Shown one piece after another: positions 63,019 to 64,000 of a stretch of 64,000 nucleotides of DNA. Under the pieces are notes generated by a model. That model worked only from the letters and a program-made list of their open reading frames with translations. It had not been told where the DNA came from and made no database searches. Each line of letters begins with the position of its first letter. The stretch's first letter is position 1. A program made the translations under genes and the position numbers. This DNA comes from JAQWCH01 sp050952725 (GTDB lineage Bacteria; Bacillota_I; Bacilli_A; RFN20; CAG-826). The DNA lies in assembly GCA_050952725.1 (NCBI GenBank), contig JBMNLN010000001.1, positions 62,001 to 126,000 of the forward strand, read 5' to 3'.

Positions 63019-63564
63019 TTAAATCGTAAGAATTTCAGTTTCTTTCTTTTTATAGGCCTGATCGAGAGAATCAACCATCTCAGAAGTGGCTTTGTTAATC
63101 TCATCTTCGACACGTTTTTTCGCGTCTTCACCATAACCTTCAGCAGCTTTCAATAAATCGAGAAATTCACGGCGAATGTTCCGCACGGCAATTTTGGCTT
63201 CTTCGGTATACTTTTTGGCCTGTTTAGTAAGATCTTGTCTTCTCTCCTGGGTTAAGGGAGGGAAGATAAGGCGAATTTGATCGCCATCATTGATCGGGTT
63301 AATCCCTAGATTTGAAGCGTTAAGCGCCGCTAAAACTGAACGCATATCTCCTTTATCATAAGGTTTAACCACAATTTGGCGCGGCTCGGGAATCGAGATC
63401 GAGGAGATTTGAATAATCGGCATTTTCTCTCCATAATAATCGCATTCTATTCGCTCCAAAATCGCTGCGGAGGCTCGGCCAGTGCGCAGGGTATTAAAGT
63501 TGCTCCAAAGGTTTTCAAGCGACTTTTGCATGCTCTCTTGCATTTCGAGTACGAGGTTTTCCAT
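63019..63564 (-). CDS. frr: Ribosome recycling factor
   Basis: 181 residues, standard length. Splits post-termination ribosomes with EF-G. Family motifs: NFNTLRTGRASAAILERI, YYGEKMPI, PEPRQIVVKPYDKGDM, and the C-terminal NIRREFLD..KKRVEDEINK. Starts 5 bases after the pyrH stop and is followed by a terminator. Confidence 0.97.
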   Translation of the reverse strand: MENLVLEMQESMQKSLENLWSNFNTLRTGRASAAILERIECDYYGEKMPIIQISSISIPEPRQIVVKPYDKGDMRSVLAALNASNLGINPINDGDQIRLIFPPLTQERRQDLTKQAKKYTEEAKIAVRNIRREFLDLLKAAEGYGEDAKKRVEDEINKATSEMVDSLDQAYKKKETEILTI

Positions 63565-63569
63565 AATTT

Positions 63570-64000
63570 TTATGCTCCTTTAGTGATGATCGTTCCCACT
63601 TCTTCACCTTGGAGGACCCGTTTGAAGTTTTCGGGATCATCCATGGCAAAGACATGGATTTTTATATCGGTGTCTTCGAGTAAACTAATCGTGGTGGCAT
63701 CCATCACTTTCAGTTCATCTCTTAACACTTCTGCAAATGTTAATCTCTTGAGAAATTTAGCGTTTTTATTCGTATTAGGATCGGCCGTATAGACACCATC
63801 AACGCCGTTTTTGGCCATTAAAATCGCCTCGGCTTTCATCTCCTTCGCCCGTAAAGCCGCACAGGTATCAGTGGTAAAAAAAGGTTTTCCCGTTCCCCCG
63901 GCGAAGATGACAACCTGTCCTTTTTGCAAGTGGGCAAGGGCCTTTTTTTTCTTGTAGGGTTCCACGACATTTTTAACCTCAAGCGCACTTAAAACCCGCG
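63570..64000 (-). CDS. pyrH: UMP kinase, N-terminus cut by window edge
   Basis: The last 142 codons are inside the window; the reading frame stays open through base 64000. RVLSALEVKNVVEPY, GQVVIFAGGTGKPFFTTDTCAALRA and MDATTISLLEDTDIKIHVF are diagnostic for PyrH. It makes UDP from UMP. The shorter frame beginning at a GTG (63965) is a fragment, not the true start. Confidence 0.97.
   Translation of the reverse strand, partial: RVLSALEVKNVVEPYKKKKALAHLQKGQVVIFAGGTGKPFFTTDTCAALRAKEMKAEAILMAKNGVDGVYTADPNTNKNAKFLKRLTFAEVLRDELKVMDATTISLLEDTDIKIHVFAMDDPENFKRVLQGEEVGTIITKGA

Noticed and set aside
1..64000. Mycoplasma-type genetic code (TGA as Trp)
   Set aside because: TGA ends several clear genes with exact stop-start coupling (upp, phd, AraC gene, alpha-glucosidase), and conserved Trp positions use TGG.
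1..64000. CRISPR array, insertion sequence or prophage
   Set aside because: No regularly spaced repeats, transposase, integrase or phage structural genes were seen on either strand.

Overview
The window reads as a chromosomal segment of an uncultured, AT-rich, low-to-moderate GC Bacillota bacterium. Candidate groups are deep-branching Bacilli such as the RF39, Erysipelotrichia or Izemoplasma-like lineages; this placement is inference. Supporting signs are a PolC-type replicative polymerase, a CdaA diadenylate cyclase, a ydaO-type c-di-AMP riboswitch, strong GGAGG ribosome binding sites, many lipobox lipoproteins and the order pyrH-frr-uppS-cdsA-dxr-rseP-polC. TGA is used as a stop (for example upp, phd and the alpha-glucosidase), so the Mycoplasma code does not apply.

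Layout. (1) 1-9.5 kb is a maltodextrin locus: GH13 amylase lipoprotein (cut by the window edge), MalG- and MalF-type permeases, binding lipoprotein, MsmK-type ATPase, a PucR-type HTH protein, a cytoplasmic GH13 alpha-glucosidase and a Nudix protein. Two LacI/CcpA-like operators flank the main promoter. (2) 9.5-12.7 kb holds a truncated SPFH-like membrane protein and the pgpA-cdaA-glmM operon. (3) 13-16.2 kb holds two tandem paralogous lipoproteins of unknown function. (4) 16.3-20.7 kb holds tRNA genes, a DUF2188 protein, a ZIP transporter, cardiolipin synthase and methylglyoxal synthase. (5) 20.9-23.5 kb holds a GH2 glycosidase and a UPF0316 protein.

(6) 23.7-44 kb is the most interesting part, a glycan-use locus. 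Eleven genes run in one direction from 40.56 to 23.69 kb: binding lipoprotein, two permeases, a 34-residue membrane peptide, a CBM9-like lipoprotein, a GH43 lipoprotein, a GLUG/InlB-repeat lipoprotein, an MsmK-type ATPase, a glycyl radical enzyme (GRE), its radical-SAM activase and an SGNH-hydrolase lipoprotein. An AraC regulator and a cytoplasmic clan-A glycosidase are divergent, and a second GLUG protein follows. Surface proteins would bind, deacylate and cut a glycan, the ABC system would import fragments, and the GRE would act anaerobically on a product. The GRE substrate is unknown.

(7) 44.3-46.5 kb holds a PII-like protein and a CPA2 antiporter under a c-di-AMP riboswitch with a clear terminator and promoter. 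(8) 46.9-53.1 kb holds the nucleotide salvage genes upp, prs, a DUF1846 gene and hpt, then a CofE-like ligase and a FAD protein on the other strand. (9) 53.3-53.9 kb is a Phd-Doc toxin-antitoxin pair. (10) 54-64 kb is the housekeeping cluster polC to pyrH, cut at the right edge. All nine tRNAs carry C or G at the wobble position. No CRISPR array, insertion sequence, rRNA or prophage was seen.
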